Assembly: GCA_036244855.1 (NCBI GenBank) | Contig: BQKZ01001402.1 | Coordinates: 22,023 to 86,022, forward strand | Reading direction: 5' to 3' | DNA: 64,000 bases | Source of the DNA: Temnopleurus reevesii | Taxonomy: Eukaryota; Echinodermata; Echinoidea; Temnopleuroida; Temnopleuridae | In this document: positions 12,721 through 25,313 of the stretch, one piece after another | Numbering within the stretch: the first letter of the stretch is position 1 | Layout of the letters: each line of letters opens with the position of its first letter | Notes under the pieces: model-generated | What the model was told of the DNA's origin: nothing | Database searches by the model: none | The model's input: only the letters and a program-made list of their open reading frames with translations | Translations under genes and position numbers: made by a program

Positions 12721-13795
12721 AACGATTGTCTTGCGAAGGCGGAAATGAAGAATAAACAAGGGGAATTCCTACAACTACAGTTGTTAACTTGAAAAGTCTG
12801 AAATTTTGACTTGGGAGAATCCTTTGACAGCAGCTCTCAGCATTGGGATGATTGGAAAGTTCAATTCTTGGTAAACGACCTTTTGAAATCGGGTGTAGCC
12901 TGTATAGTTTTACCACAAATTTATATTTTTTTTAAGATAAATAAAGGCTACAAGACTAGCGCTTACCATTTAAGGTATGATTTTAACATACATTAGAAAC
13001 ATTAAAACGACATATTGATTTATTATTGTTTAGAGTCTTCTTATTTTTGCTACTTGCTATAACCGACATTAAGATTAACTTTCATTAAAATTAACTTTCA
13101 TGAATTTGGGCTATCCCAGTTTTGAAGGTTCTACTCTAATTATGCCTTGGTTTAATACTGCTAAAACATTTTATCAATTCACGTGAACGTCCCTGTACAT
13201 ATTAAACTTATCATGTGATATTGTGATTATGTCTCTGTTTTCTCACTCCCTTTCTTAATTGAAATCTTTCCTTGGCATGCCAAGTATGCGAAATCACTTA
13301 CCATTGATTGAATGATATTCCATATTTTGACCACCGGCTCATATTTATTTTTTCCTGTGCATACTGTTAGAGCATGGTCATAGAAGCGCATTGACCTCCT
13401 TGGCAACTTATAAGAGTTTTTTTTATTTTTTGTCTATGACCTTGTCAGCGATAAATTTAGTCCCTACTCAATTGGCTTAGTAAAGGGAGTTTTGCCCAGT
13501 TAAAGCCCTAGGCCTATATAGGCTCTGCTTCTCCAACACAATTCAACATGATTGTTAATCCAGTTGAATCCTCCATGACATGTTTTTCAGGTTATATTTC
13601 TCTTTTTTTTCCTATAATTTTACTGTAATTCTTTTAGGTTTAAGTGAAAATGAAAAAAAAGAAAGATTTGTGCCATTTTCTGAGGGTCGGTTGGATTTAG
13701 GCATCCAAACAATTTATTTTTGGGCCTTATTGCAGGGAGATGGAGAGAAAGAGGGACTCTCTGTATTATGTAAGTTCTCAACTGGGCTAGTTTTA
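12720..13795. other. Non-coding stretch with a dispersed repeat
   Basis: Bases 13580-13720 (CCTATAATTTTACTGT, GGCATCCAAACAATTT) resemble 23420-23560. The remainder is AT-rich with nothing recognised. Confidence 0.55.
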
Positions 13796-13796
13796 G

Positions 13797-14548
13797 TATT
13801 AACTAATTTATTTGAACACAAATTGTATTTTGTTCACTCTAGCTTTAGTATGATGGGGTCACATTAATTAGTATACTTTTTCTAAAGCATTTTTGGATCG
13901 TGGTACTTAGCAAAATATATCTTGTAAAATACAAAATTATTTTCTAAAATACTGGAATGAAATGAAACTAGATATTTTAGGCTTCAAATATTTCCAAAAA
14001 TAAAATTAATCCACAAAAGAATCACGGAGATATCGCGATATCAAAATTCGATTGACGAAACGATCGCATCGCTCCATGCTGGAAAATGACGAGAATTGTC
14101 AACAAACTGTGTCATATTAATTCGTAGGCCCCGTTTTGAACAAGATTTACTATAAAATTGCTTCCATCTAAGATGCAAAATTTACAGTAGCTTGACCACA
14201 AAATATCAAGGAATCGAATGGTATGTCTGCTTACTTACAAATTTGATGATTTCGGTCTGAAAATTGGAAAGATTCACTTCAGTGTCGCGAGACCCTTGTT
14301 TTTCTGCAAATGCAAGCAAATCTGCCGATCTTTTGGCAATATTTTCATTGTTTTTGGTCCTTTTGCTAAGAAAATTTCCAATTTAGGCAAATAAACAATG
14401 CTCTCTACGATGGTGATGTAAGATTTGCAATATTTCATCGATTTTGTAGAAATTCATAAGATGTACGAATTAATATGATGCGCTAATTAATGTGACAGCA
14501 CCATATTAACTAATTTATTTGAACACAAATTGTATTTTGTTCACTCTA
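13797..14548. mobile_element. Roughly 660-bp insertion bounded by identical 45-bp direct repeats
   Basis: The same 45 bases (TATTAACTAATTTATTTGAA ...) stand at 13797-13841 and 14504-14548 with no mismatch. Just inside are inverted TCACATTAATTAG (13859-13871) and CTAATTAATGTGA (14483-14495). The inside has no long open frame. Confidence 0.78.
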
Positions 14549-14559
14549 AGCACTATCAA

Positions 14560-14770
14560 TTATTCTATCACTTCTCTCTTTTGTTTCTCTCTCTTTCTTT
14601 GTCTCTTCCCCTTCTTGATCTCATTTTTTGCCCTCTCTTCCATTCCCTCTTTCTTTTGCCCTCTTTGCTGTCTCTGTTTGTCTCTTTCTCTTTCTTCTCT
14701 CTCTCTTTCTCTCTCTCTCTTTCCTTTTCTCTATCTATTTATTTCCTCTCTTTCTATCTTGTTCCTTGTC
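14560..14770. repeat. CT-rich low-complexity tract
   Basis: TCTCTTTCTC-type sequence. Overlapping open frames here are artefacts. Confidence 0.9.
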
Positions 14771-14939
14771 TCCATCCTCAAAGTTACACTGCGTGGGTTA
14801 GGAGCCAGTTCAATGGCAGTTTTAAGTGTCTCGTTTCACCAGCAGTCGATGCTAACCCAATTTTCTATGCGAGTCCCTCCGTCTCTCTTTCATTAAACGT
14901 GATCGATGAGTCTGTCGTATGTGCACCTCCCCTCGGCAG

Positions 14940-15660
14940 ATGCGATGCCGGAAGTTATACAGAGAAGGGGAAAGCACTAATTATTTGGTAACTAGAAACA
15001 TTAAAACATACATCATACATCTTCTCGCTCGGGATATTAACTCTTATCTGTCACAAAGTTGTTGTGAACGTAATGGATCATTTTTCCTTATCCCTCCTCC
15101 ATTTTTGCGATGATGATTTTATCAAATGTAAAATTTGCATTTTTTTAGGTCCCTACAATGCTGGAAGCATTACACAGGAGGGTACAAAATTATTATTTGG
15201 TAACTATAGGCATTAAAACATACACCAACTATAGGCATTAAAACATACATCATGAATCTTCTCGCTCGGGATATGAACCCTTTATCCGCCACAAAGTTGT
15301 TGTGAATGTAATGAATCATTTTTTCAATATTTCTCCTTTGTTTTTGCAATAATGATCTGTGAGCAAATGTAATTTGCATTAAATGTTGTAGATTACTGTG
15401 GTTCATAAACAGAAAAGAGGAGAGAACTAATTATTTGGTAACTATATAAAGACAACAAAATATGTATCATTAATCTTCTCACTAGGGATAAACCCTTTAT
15501 CTGCCACAAAGTTGTTGCTAACGTAATGAATCATTTTTCCTTTTTCCCCTCCATTTTTGTGATAATGATAAACAAATGTAATTTGCATTACAACGCATAG
15601 ATACGCACAGAAAAGAGAAAAGAAAATAATTTAGTAACTTTAAATCATAGGTTTTTATAA
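14940..15660. repeat. Tandem repeat, about 200-240-bp unit, three to four copies
   Basis: Units share ATTATTTGGTAACTA, CATTAAAACATACATCAT, CTTCTCGCTCGGGATAT, CCACAAAGTTGTTGTGAA and CAAATGTAATTTGCATT. Copies start near 14980, 15190, 15430 and 15625 (partial). Confidence 0.85.
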
Positions 15661-16587
15661 ATCATTCCCTTATCCCTCTTCTGTTTTTAAGATAACCCAA
15701 TACAGTCCTGGAGTCTAGAGGTGTTCTTTATCAGTATCAAATCTTTGCAAAACCGGTTTAGATGTATGCATCAATTTTGATATATTTGAATCTAAGAAGT
15801 TCAGAAAATATGACAGACGAAAATAAACATTTAATTTTCAAAAATAGTATAAAAAAAAAGAAGTTTATCAGCAGTCAGATATTATTTGGCATTGGGTCAG
15901 CAGAATTATCATGCTGTACTCGCCGAAGCTCCTGCAGATGATTATCCACGTACAATGCATTGCATGCGCACTGCATCTCTACTTTCACATCTACTACAGA
16001 TAAACATGTGTGTATTAATCTTCATTAGATCTGTTCACATATTCAATTCGTTATTCTTCAAAATATACAGTGATATAATGTGAAGAAAGAGGTGAAATTA
16101 ATATTTCTTTTCAATATGATGTTCAGGGACTGTTTTATTTAAACCTAGAAATGAGTTGTATTTTGGATTTATCAAGATGACTTTGATTTCTTCTTCTAAG
16201 AATACTTTTTCCGCGTTCACCTCTTCTGTTACGAGACAGATCTTTTTACATTTTGTGGCATGGTACCTGAAGAGTATCGAAACTTTCTTTCTTATTTGAG
16301 GGTTAAACCCCTTTACTAGAGGAGTACGTCTTCACTTGCATTCTATTTCAACATGTTTCACTTTGAAATATTTTAATAGAATGTGGTCGCTTCATTATTT
16401 TTATTTACATTGTATACAATAGCTAAGTCACTTCGTTTTTACCATTTATTGAAATTCCTATCAAGTTAGTGACCTGCAAGTGCATATTGAATTATGAAAA
16501 TGACCATTAGTATCAAAATACCTTTACCTATCATCACATTGGCCATTGAGTGGTTTCATGACATGGATGGCTCTAAAACAATAGTAA
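15660..16587. other. AT-rich non-coding DNA
   Basis: Nothing recognised beyond simple AT-rich sequence. Confidence 0.6.
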
Positions 16588-16758
16588 TCAAATATACCAT
16601 GCACTGAGAAGTTCTAGTTGAAATTATGGATTGTGAGGTGACTGGCATAGCACTATTTTCCGAGGGGCACAGCCCCGAGGAAAATAGTCACTATGCAGAT
16701 CACCGAAGAATCCATAATTTCATATAGTACTTCGAAAAATGTGCATGGTAAATTTGAT
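16588..16758. mobile_element. Palindromic MITE-like element
   Basis: The outer arms TCAAATATACCATGCAC and GTGCATGGTAAATTTGA and the inner arms GAAATTATGGATT / AATCCATAATTTC and CTATTTTCC(G)AGGGGC / GCCCCGAGGAAAATAG fold into one near-complete hairpin of about 170 bp. Confidence 0.85.
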
Positions 16759-16788
16759 TTATATCATATACCAAAATAATAATCAAAT

Positions 16789-17112
16789 TCATATCCTACT
16801 TATAATCTGTTGATGAAATATATTACTCCAAATCATCATCATCCACGAGATTAAATCTCAGTTCATCGTCATTGATTTCTCCAATGGGGGCAGCCATTGT
16901 TGTTAATGTTTCGACGATCGATATCGCGGTATCGATAGCTCAATATCCAGTTATCGGAAAAGATGACGTCAGAATATTGACAAATCGAAAACTATTTCGA
17001 GGATGACATCACGCCATATCCAATTTATTTCATGGAGAAAATATTTTTAATCACATGACTGCTCCTTGACCAATGACAATGGATACAATCATATAAGTAG
17101 GATATAATAGGA
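16789..17112. mobile_element. Inverted-repeat element, about 320 bp
   Basis: ATATCCTACTTATA at the left and TATAAGTAGGATAT at the right are perfect inverted repeats. It has a GC-richer interior with TGACGTCA at 16964-16971 and CGATATCGCGGTATCGATA. It directly follows the element at 16588-16758. Confidence 0.72.
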
Positions 17113-17309
17113 TATGTACACTGTAGTCTTACATAATTTTACATCACCAATTCGATTGCCAATTCTATTTTACTTTTGGTCATTTTTTATTGAAAATCAT
17201 TTTTACTTCTTATATGACCGTGTTTTTATGAACTTGTTCTCCATCTTCTCAGGGATGAAAAATATATTTGTGCTGATCCTGTTTTGTCTTCTTTACTTTT
17301 TTTCTGCAG

Positions 17310-17360
17310 GGTGAAAGCACTGTCGGGATTTACTGCTGAGCCGTTTGGAGTCGGCAAAAA
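17310..17360 (+). other. Candidate isolated exon (51 bp)
   Basis: A strong acceptor (TTTTTTTCTGCAG) and a consensus donor (GTAAGTAC) frame 51 bases. One frame is open and reads VKALSGFTAEPFGVGK. No neighbouring exon was identified and the peptide is not recognised. It may be a 5' exon of the downstream gene, an exon of an unseen gene, or chance. Confidence 0.25.
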
Positions 17361-17740
17361 GTAAGTACAATGAATTGGAAATAGAATTGCAAGATTACAA
17401 AGAGTGCAAATTTAATCAAGATATTTTTTTGTCGTGTGATTCATGTATATTGGTTTTTATGGATTTTCTGATTGCTTTTGCCGATCTGTGATAGAATTGA
17501 GGAAGCGGTGGAAAAATGAAGCATTATATACATCGCCGTTGACTTTACAAATAGTCCTAAATGGACTATTCTACTTGTGTGCAGTTATCGAGGCAACAAA
17601 CCCATTCAGAATAATTTGTCATTTTATAGATTTAAAAGCCGTTTCAAAGAAGGATGGTCAACTTCTCGCTAAGACAGGGTCCTGGCAGTACTTTGGAATT
17701 TCCAATGGGATTTATCTTACTTGTATTCTGCAATGCCATT
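17360..17740. other. Non-coding stretch, nothing recognised
   Basis: No repeat or exon signal noted. Confidence 0.5.
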
Positions 17741-19225
17741 TAGGCTGATTGAGCTCGTAGACAGTAAATCCATCAAAATCCTGATATTTTTTTTCTCTCC
17801 GTCCTGCCATCTGAGACTTTTACAGCATGCACTCTGGCGGCAATACTCTTTGGTCAATACATGCCATATTTTTACATTCCTGTTTGCCGTGCATCAATTT
17901 TTCTACTTTGCAATGGAACGTTTCTGGTTGTTGTTTTGGGCAAAGTCTGATTCCATTTGCACAGTTCATTATTCTGAAATTCAAAAAAGTTGTATCCAGT
18001 CAAAAATATCTTTACTATTGCCAGCATGCAAATGAGTGTCATATCGTTTACAAAACGGCACGAGTATGGAACTCCTTAACGCAGTGCTTTTATGTATATT
18101 TTACAATTTATGGAATATATGTGATGTTATTTTAGCCGATTGAGCTCTAGACACCAAAATCCAGTTCAGACTCTTACAACATTTACTCAGGCATCAAGTC
18201 TCCATGGTCAATATGTGTCACACTATTATACCCATGTTTGCTCAGTATCAATGTTGCCATTTTGCAATGGGGTATTTCTTGTGTTTTTGTTTTGAGCAAA
18301 ATCAGACATGACATATCATTCTCTTGATATTCAATCATGTTGTTTCATTTTGGCATAGCTTTATACATACTGTAAAGAATATTTTTTAAAACTTTTTTCC
18401 AGCATAATATTTTTGTTACGATATATCTGGATCAGGTGTAGGAATCCTTCATACAGTGCTTGTATGTATTTGTGACCATTAAAGAGTATCTGAGGTAAAA
18501 AATATATAATTTGTGCTTATTTCCCAAAGAACGACACGATATTAATTTAAATAATATTATAACTGAATATAATATAAGGCTGAAGATGAAGTGCTGCCAT
18601 TTCGAAACATGTTCTTATTAAAAAGTTGTGTTCTCTTTGCTATAATATTATTTAAATTTGTGTATATTGTGTAAGTGCATAAAATTTACCAAAAATAACT
18701 TTATCTGACATGATGTGGGTTAAGGAGTTGGAAGCAAATAAACAGCTTGTTTGCAATCGAATTAGGCTCGGTAAGTCCAAAATAGGCGCTGGGTGAGCCT
18801 TTTAGCTATGCATGCATGTTTGTTTATGTGTGTCCCATTGTTTCGCTTTGTGAACTAGTGTTCATACCAGTAATTTTTTCATTATTCATGAGAATTGATC
18901 AGTTTTAAAAATGCAATATTTGGACAATTAAACACCTTTTAATGTCATGGGATGGTCATGGTGATTTATTTTGTGCATACTACCGACTAGCGAATTATTG
19001 TTTTTTTGCCTCAGATACTCTTTAACAGTCACAAATTGGGATATTTTGGGATGTTATTTAGGTTGATTAAGCTCGAGTTGTAGACGATGAATCCGTCAAA
19101 ATCCAGCTCAGACTTTTACGACATTGACTTTGGCGACGAGCCTCCTTGATCAATACTTGTCATCCTATTATGTTTCTGTTTGCGCAGTATCGATGTTCCC
19201 ATTTTGCAATGGAACATCTCCCGGG
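17740..19225. repeat. Three diverged copies of a roughly 390-bp repeat
   Basis: Shared segments are TTTAGGCTGATTGAGCTCGTAGAC, GACTTTTACA(G/A)CAT, TGGTCAATACATG(C/T)CA and TTTGCAATGGAAC. Copies begin near 17742, 18132 and 19050. The third is separated from the second by an insertion at 18479-19025. Confidence 0.78.
18479..19025. mobile_element. 547-bp insertion with terminal inverted repeats
   Basis: TTAAAGAGTATCTGAGG with a following A-rich run at the left and CCTCAGATACTCTTTAA at the right are perfect inverted repeats. Flanking sequence is that of the surrounding repeat unit. It has no coding capacity. Confidence 0.83.
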
Positions 19226-19358
19226 CGGTGTTTCACCAAATTACGAAAGACTTTAAAAGTGAATGGTTTCAGTTTATGTGCTGAATGAACACTAATCCAG
19301 TGCGTGTTACAGTCTTTAGTTGTTCTTGAATTTAAGAATGATGTGGTGAAACACTGCT
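19223..19358. mobile_element. GGGCGGTGTTTCACCA MITE, copy 1
   Basis: The left end GGGCGGTGTTTCACCAA and right end TGGTGAAACACTGCTC are inverted, and the inner ACGAAAGACTTTAAAAGTGA is shared with the copy at 43852-44023. Confidence 0.8.
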
Positions 19359-19599
19359 CAATTCCTGTTGTTGGCCAGTAAGATTCCAGTTTGACACTGC
19401 TTACATACAGTACATAACATAGGACATTTTTTTTTCATACTATACATTGCATGTTTTGTATTTCTTGATATATCTTGATTTTGTTATTTACTTTTGTGCA
19501 CGATATACATATTTTCTTTCTCGTCGTTTCGGCTTTTAGCTGCAATGTTGAATTTTGATCAATCAATTCACTTCAATGCAATTCTGTCAGTGTTAAATT

Positions 19600-20340
19600 C
19601 TTTTGGAAATATGTTCCCTTTGTTCCAGAATCTTCCGCCATCTTCTTTTCTACCTTGCTCTCTTAACCCAACGCACTTTGCCTGAATCTACTTGCTCTCA
19701 ATTATAACTCTAATTCTCCCCCTCTCTTTCCCTTTCTCATAAGTTTATCTTTCTTCCCCATTCCATCCCTTCTTATTCATATTTGTTTATATCTCTTTTC
19801 CAGAATCTTCCGTCGTCTTTTCTACCTTTCTCTCTTTACCTGACGCACTTTGCCTGAATCTACATGCTCTAAATTAAAACTCTCTCTTATCCCCTCACTC
19901 CCTTACTCATGAATTTATCTTTCTTCAACATTCCTTTTCTTCTTGTTCATTTCATTCAAATCTTTTTCTTCAAATCTTTTTTTGCCAGATATTCCAACAT
20001 CTTCTTTTCTACCCCATCCCACAGCCTTTCTCATTACTAGTCTCCTAACCTAACCAGGGAGTTGTCACTGACCTAACGCACTTTGCCTGAATCTTCTTGT
20101 TCTAAATTAAAACTCTCTATTTCTCCCCTCTCTCCCTTACTCCTAAGTTTATCTTTCTTTTCCTTTCTCTTTTTATCAATTTTTTTTATTCATATCTCTT
20201 TTCCAGAATCTTCCACCATCTTCTTTTCTATCTTGCTCTCTTAACCCAACGCACTTTGCCTGAATCTACTTACTCTCAATTAAAATTCTCTCTTATCCCC
20301 TCGCTCCCGTATCCACCCCCTCTCTTCCATCTCTCTCTTC
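19600..20340. repeat. Pyrimidine-rich tandem repeat, about 180-200-bp unit, four copies
   Basis: Units share CCAGAATCTTCC, CATCTTCTTTTCTACC, CCAACGCACTTTGCCTGAATCT and CTCATAAGTTTATCTTTCTTC, starting near 19627, 19800, 19985 and 20205. Confidence 0.85.
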
Positions 20341-20579
20341 TAAATCTCCCTCCTAGCTGACCCCCTTGCTGCCATCCAATTGAGGAAAAACACATCTATT
20401 GATTTTAGCCCGACTATTTTCGTCTCCCTTATTCCTCTCCTTGGCTGAACATGAATTTCTGCCCTCCATTTCCAGTCCCTTTTGGAGCTCCGCAATTTCC
20501 AGTGCGCTGAGCACAGAGTGACGCAAGTGCTCGGCCGGACGCATAAACAACTCCCCGGCCCCCTTTCTCTCGATCTTTC

Positions 20580-21260
20580 TAATACCAAAATGCTCAATGA
20601 ATATTCAATGTGATTGATTTCACATACAAAGAAAATATGTTGAAATCGCAATGACATTCTAATCGCAAAATTTACTTGTTTACTGAATAAATAGATGGGG
20701 AGTTTGTTTTGAGATATGCTTTCATGTGTGCATTGCTTATTATATTATCCTTCTATTAATAGTTTTAACATGCAAAGAAAGTATTATTAAAAAGCAATGA
20801 AATTCTAATCTCAAAATGGACCTTTTTTGGAAAAAAAACAGAGGCACTTTTTGCTTTTTTATACATGTTTGTATAGCATAGAATTTTATTCTTTTCTTGC
20901 TGCTTTTCAAATGCAAAGAAAATATCATTAACAAGCAATGAAATTCTGATCACAAAATGATTTTCTTGCTGCTTTTAACCCTTTTACTACTGGAACCGGG
21001 AATCCCTACACAAAGTTTATGGGTATTACAGAATTCAGTAGTCAATGGGTTAAGGACCTTTGACTACTGGAACCGGGAATCCCTACACAAAGTTTATGGG
21101 TATTACAGAACTCATTAGTCAATGGGTTAACATACTAATAGAATATTTGATAAAATGGCAGTGAAATTCAAATCTCAAAATGGATTTGTTTTTGTAATAA
21201 AGAGAGGCAGCGTTTGCTAAGATGTTTTCATGTGTGCATTGCATAGCATTTTACCTTGTT
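20580..21260. repeat. Mixed short repeats
   Basis: A roughly 140-bp unit (ATGCAAAGAAAATAT, AAGCAATGAAATTCTAATCTCAAAATGGA) recurs near 20620, 20770, 20905 and 21160. Between the last two, a roughly 70-bp unit (ACTACTGGAACCGGGAATCC, CAAAGTTTATGGGTATTACAGAA, GTCAATGGGTTAA) is tandemly doubled at 20985-21130. Confidence 0.75.
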
Positions 21261-21418
21261 TCTTGATATAGGCTTGCATGCAATTGAATTCTTTAAAGGA
21301 CACAGCACCATGAACTTGAAAGAAAAAGAGATTGGACAAGCCAACAAGCTTCTTCCTAATTGGTCGATTAGGCAAACAACATTCACTCTCCTCCTACTGC
21401 AAGAACTCCCCAAAGAAC

Positions 21419-21631
21419 TACTGTAAAAGCTCAATTTTTTGTGGGCTTTTAGTTTCGCGAATATCGCGAGCATTAATTTGCGAAAATTTGCAATTATTAG
21501 AAAGCCGAGAGACTTACATACAAAAATCTTTCAAAATTCGAAAATAGTAATTCGCTAATGTGCAAAAGCTCTGAAATTAACTTAAGTGAATTCGTGAAAG
21601 TCTATGTGCGCCAAAATATTGGCTTTTACAG
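21419..21631. mobile_element. ACTGTAAAAGC MITE
   Basis: ACTGTAAAAGCTCAATTTTT at the left and ATTGGCTTTTACAGT at the right are inverted, and the interior is rich in TTCGCGAAT-type palindromes. A related right end lies at 28-75. Confidence 0.8.
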
Positions 21632-22317
21632 TTTATTGTAACGATTGGAAATAAATTATGTAAAGTAGATACACTTGCATGTGTCACATGCTTGATCCTG
21701 TTGACATATAAAAACTTAGATTTATTTATCAGAGCAGTTATGAAGAATGGAATGCTTTAGAATTGGGCAAAGGCTATCAGATGCCATTAAATTGTTTCTC
21801 TCCTAAATAATACATAGTTTTTTTTCTTTAAAGATATTGAATTTGTTTCAAATTAAACATAAACATTTCTTAGGAGTTTCGGATCTTACCACATCGATGG
21901 TGAAAAAACATATTTGTTCTAAATCCTTAACTACTTATGTCATGCAGGATATAATTGACTTGTATTCAATTTAAACCTTTGCCCTCAGATACTCTTCAGA
22001 TTGCACACCTTACGATCTGTGTGATCGTTTTTGGAAAGAAATTGTGATATTTTGACAAGTATAATCTAATAATTCTAAAAATCATATCAATACTAAGCGT
22101 TTGATATCAATACTTTGTCAGCTTTGTCATACTGGGACTTGGCGATAAATAGGCTTTAATCCGTGGCCTACTGAAGTTTTGTAATTTCCATAGACTTTCC
22201 ATAGAAACGCTACGGTACCAGTCGTCAATGGGTTAATTCATCCAGCATGCCCGCTTGCTGAAACATTACAGTTAGAACCTTAACGTTCTTTGACAGAGTG
22301 CTGTACATCTCTTATTA

Positions 22318-23280
22318 ATGCCCCTGAGCGGTATGGTCAACTGCAAATGTCATGGAGATATGTTTAGATACTCTCTCTAAATACATTGGGGTGTTCACAC
22401 ATATGGGGTGTTGTTCAAAATCAACTGCAAATCAACTGCAACTTTGCAAACTGTAATGCGCATTTTCATTCGCGCACAGTATGCGCATTTAACAGGACGC
22501 GCTTGAAACAATGAATTTGACTGGCACGTTCCGATCAACTGCAACTTGTTCTCAATTACAACTTATGAACAACACCCCCTGTGACAGTTTACATAGCGAA
22601 CTTGACATCGAAGTTCAAGTATCAATATCAGGATCACAGTAATTTGAAGTGCAGACATGGTATTCTTGTGATAAATATCGCAATTCAAATCACACTAGTC
22701 TTTTGAATGCGATCATCGATGTTAGATTTAAAATTTTACTTTAAATGAGTGCTGCCTCCTGCTTATGCTTAAGAGCGGTTGATCAACTGCAAATGTCATG
22801 GAAATATGTTAAGATCCTCTTTCTAAATACATAGGGGTGTTCACACTCCGACAAATTACCTCAATCATGACATCGATGTTCAAGCATCAATATTAGGATC
22901 AGAGTAATTTGAAGTGCGGACACGATATTCTTGTAACATGGATCGTGATCTAAATCACGCTACTTTGGAATGTGATCATCGATGTTAGATTTAAAATTTT
23001 ACTTTAAATGAGTGCTGCCACCTGTTCATGCTCCAGAGCACTTTGATCAACTGCAAATGTCATGAAGATATGTTTAGATCCTCTTTCTGAATATATAGGG
23101 GTGTTCACACTCCGACAAATTTCCACAATCCTGACATCGAAGTTCAAGCATCAATATCAGGATCACAGTAATTTGAAGTGGGGACACAAAATTCTGATGA
23201 TTTGGATCGCAATCTGAATCCCTCTTCGGAGCATGATTATCGTGAATCATCCCGTCGATTTAGCGCGAATGGTCAGGTAA
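22318..23280. repeat. Three tandem copies of a roughly 270-bp repeat, first interrupted by a MITE
   Basis: Units share GATCAACTGCAAATGTCATGG, GATATGTTTAGATCCTCTTTCT, GGGGTGTTCACAC, GACATCGAAGTTCAAGCATC and TCAGGATCACAGTAATTTGAAGTG. Copies begin near 22318, 22760 and 23025. The first is split by a GGGGGTGTTG-family element at 22405-22579. Confidence 0.87.
22405..22579. mobile_element. GGGGGTGTTG-family MITE, copy 2 (nested)
   Basis: GGGGTGTTGTTCAAAATCAA at the left, GAACAACACCCCC at the right, and a body nearly identical to 9889-10065. It sits inside the first unit of the surrounding tandem repeat, so it is younger than that duplication or specific to one unit. Confidence 0.9.
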
Positions 23281-25052
23281 TTTAAACATTGATGTAATTA
23301 TTCCCACAATGCACCACCCATTACGGGAATTCTGCCATGTGGTTACATGTGTTCAGGGATTGTTTTGCTTTAGGGAGCGCTTCACTTCTTGGTTGTCTGA
23401 GAAGTATTTTGTTGTTTAAACTGTTTTCAAATTATATTTTTCATGTTTTCCTATAATTTTACTGTGATTTCTTTTCTAAATTTGGATAGAAAAGCAAAGA
23501 AAAGGGTAAGGTCAGGCCAGCAGTCGATGGCATCAATCCAAACAATTTTTTTGGGGGGGTGGGGAGGGGGCCGTAGCATAGTTTTGGCTGTGGAAAGCTG
23601 GGGCCAATTACACAAAATTGTCTCAGCTATCTTCTTCTAGCTTAGACGTCTTGACTTTTTGGACCACCCTCTTAACAAAGGAGAATCAATGTTTGTGTCT
23701 ATGTTAAGAAGGTGTCACAAGAAGTTAAGTCATCTGAGCAGGGACAGGATGCATAGCTAAGACCATTTCATGCAATTTGCCCTAGATAGTAATTCTTACT
23801 TCAGTGACCATTACACGCCCAAGATGGTAGAAGTATGCTCTTGACAGATAATCCAATTTTGGGGCCGAAATTTGAAGCTCTCTTATTTTTAAAAGAATAT
23901 TTACAGAGTCAGTTGGAGCTCCCCGAGTGGCTGTGCGCAATATTGAAAATAATAAGTCGTAAGGTTATGCTCTGTTAAACTCCAATCATGCATGGGTATT
24001 GACAGGGATTCTGCTGTGGTGAGAAATTGATTATATTGGGAAAGGTCAAAGGTGCGTTGCATGCTTCGATTCAATTCGTTCCGCAAACGAAATGAAGTTA
24101 GTGAGTGTTTTAGAAGAAAATAATGCATGGATTATTTAGGTTTGCAGAGCATATTATTTTATGTCAGCTTTCTTCATGGCATTTTGATAAAACTACAAGT
24201 CATTAGATTTCATATGTTGGGAGAACTTTATGCTTGTTTCTCTAAAGATGGATTTCTTTATCATTCTTAAAAACTGTAGCAAAGAAATTAAGCTACATAT
24301 TAAGTTGCAATGTCAGTTCTTTAGACTTTCTCTTAAAAAGAAGTTACTTCTGATTATATCTAAGAATTTTGATTATTTAAGAATGTACTACTTATTATTA
24401 TTGTTATTTACGGGCGAATGTTTTATTTGTTTGTATTCATAATTTGCTTTATATTGGGAATTTGGTGGTACAAGCTGTCTTGATATACATTTTATGTGCA
24501 GTGATTTTTATTTCATGTTTGAGTGCTAAACATGCTAAGCAATGTATAGTTTTTTTCATCCCTCTTTATGTAATATTCTCATGGGAGTAGAATGGATATC
24601 AATCCATCAGATAATGAACTTCCATTGATGCTTTTTCTGATCCTGTTCCTAAATAAGGTTTGCAATATTTCTATCTTTCTGAGCAGTATGATATTCTCAT
24701 CACAAAATGGGGTCATCTCAAAATGATCTTATTCTGGTGCTAAATGGGGCAAGCTTTTTCTATCTTCCTTAGAATAACTTTTTCCCCATCTGAACAAGGG
24801 CGAAGGATGGGTAGCAATCTGCTTGTTGGATAAATATAATCTGCAATGGACTCGTGTGTGTCCGGTGCTAACACTGGATGCATTTGATTGATGATCAGTA
24901 CTGCAACCGCTCTCGGCGAAAACAATTTATCTTGAGCCCACGGCTTTAGGAGCGCAAGCCGACGTAATGTCATCCGCTGCGATGATGTAAACAGCCGAAT
25001 CAGGGGCGAAAAGATCCAATCCACGCTCTCTGGACTGTGTAGAAAATAACCA
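23280..25052. other. Non-coding stretch without recognised repeats apart from 23420-23560
   Basis: A dispersed repeat shared with 13580-13720 is at 23420-23560, and a G-run near 23552. A slightly GC-richer patch at 24840-25030 has a 94-codon minus-strand open frame that resembles no family known to me. Confidence 0.5.
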
Positions 25053-25313
25053 CCATGGGCAGAAGGGATGAAGGATTTTGGACAAAGTAAATCATTTCAT
25101 TCAAACCTTCACAATAGCTAGATACACACAATATAATTTTTCGTTGATTATATTGTTATTATTGCACACAATAGAATTTTCCATCACTTTTATTATGCAG
25201 AGAAATGTCATTCAGTCTACATACAATGGGGTAGTTTCTTTCTTCTGTGTCCATGGACCTATTATCCTATTGGGCCTTTGTCCAAAATTCTTTGTTCCTT
25301 CTGATCACGGTGA
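25053..25313. mobile_element. Inverted-repeat element (GCAGAAGGGAC family), copy 2
   Basis: GGGCAGAAGGGATGAAGGAT with TTTGGACAAAGTAAAT at the left, and TTGTCCAAAATTCTTTGTTC with CTTCTGATCACGGTG at the right. About 260 bp. Confidence 0.72.

Noticed and set aside
20340..20657. 105-codon minus-strand frame
   Set aside because: No family resemblance, begins in pyrimidine-rich repeat DNA, no support from neighbours.
24740..25024. 94-codon minus-strand frame in slightly GC-richer DNA
   Set aside because: No recognisable domain, splice partner or repeat; it may be chance.
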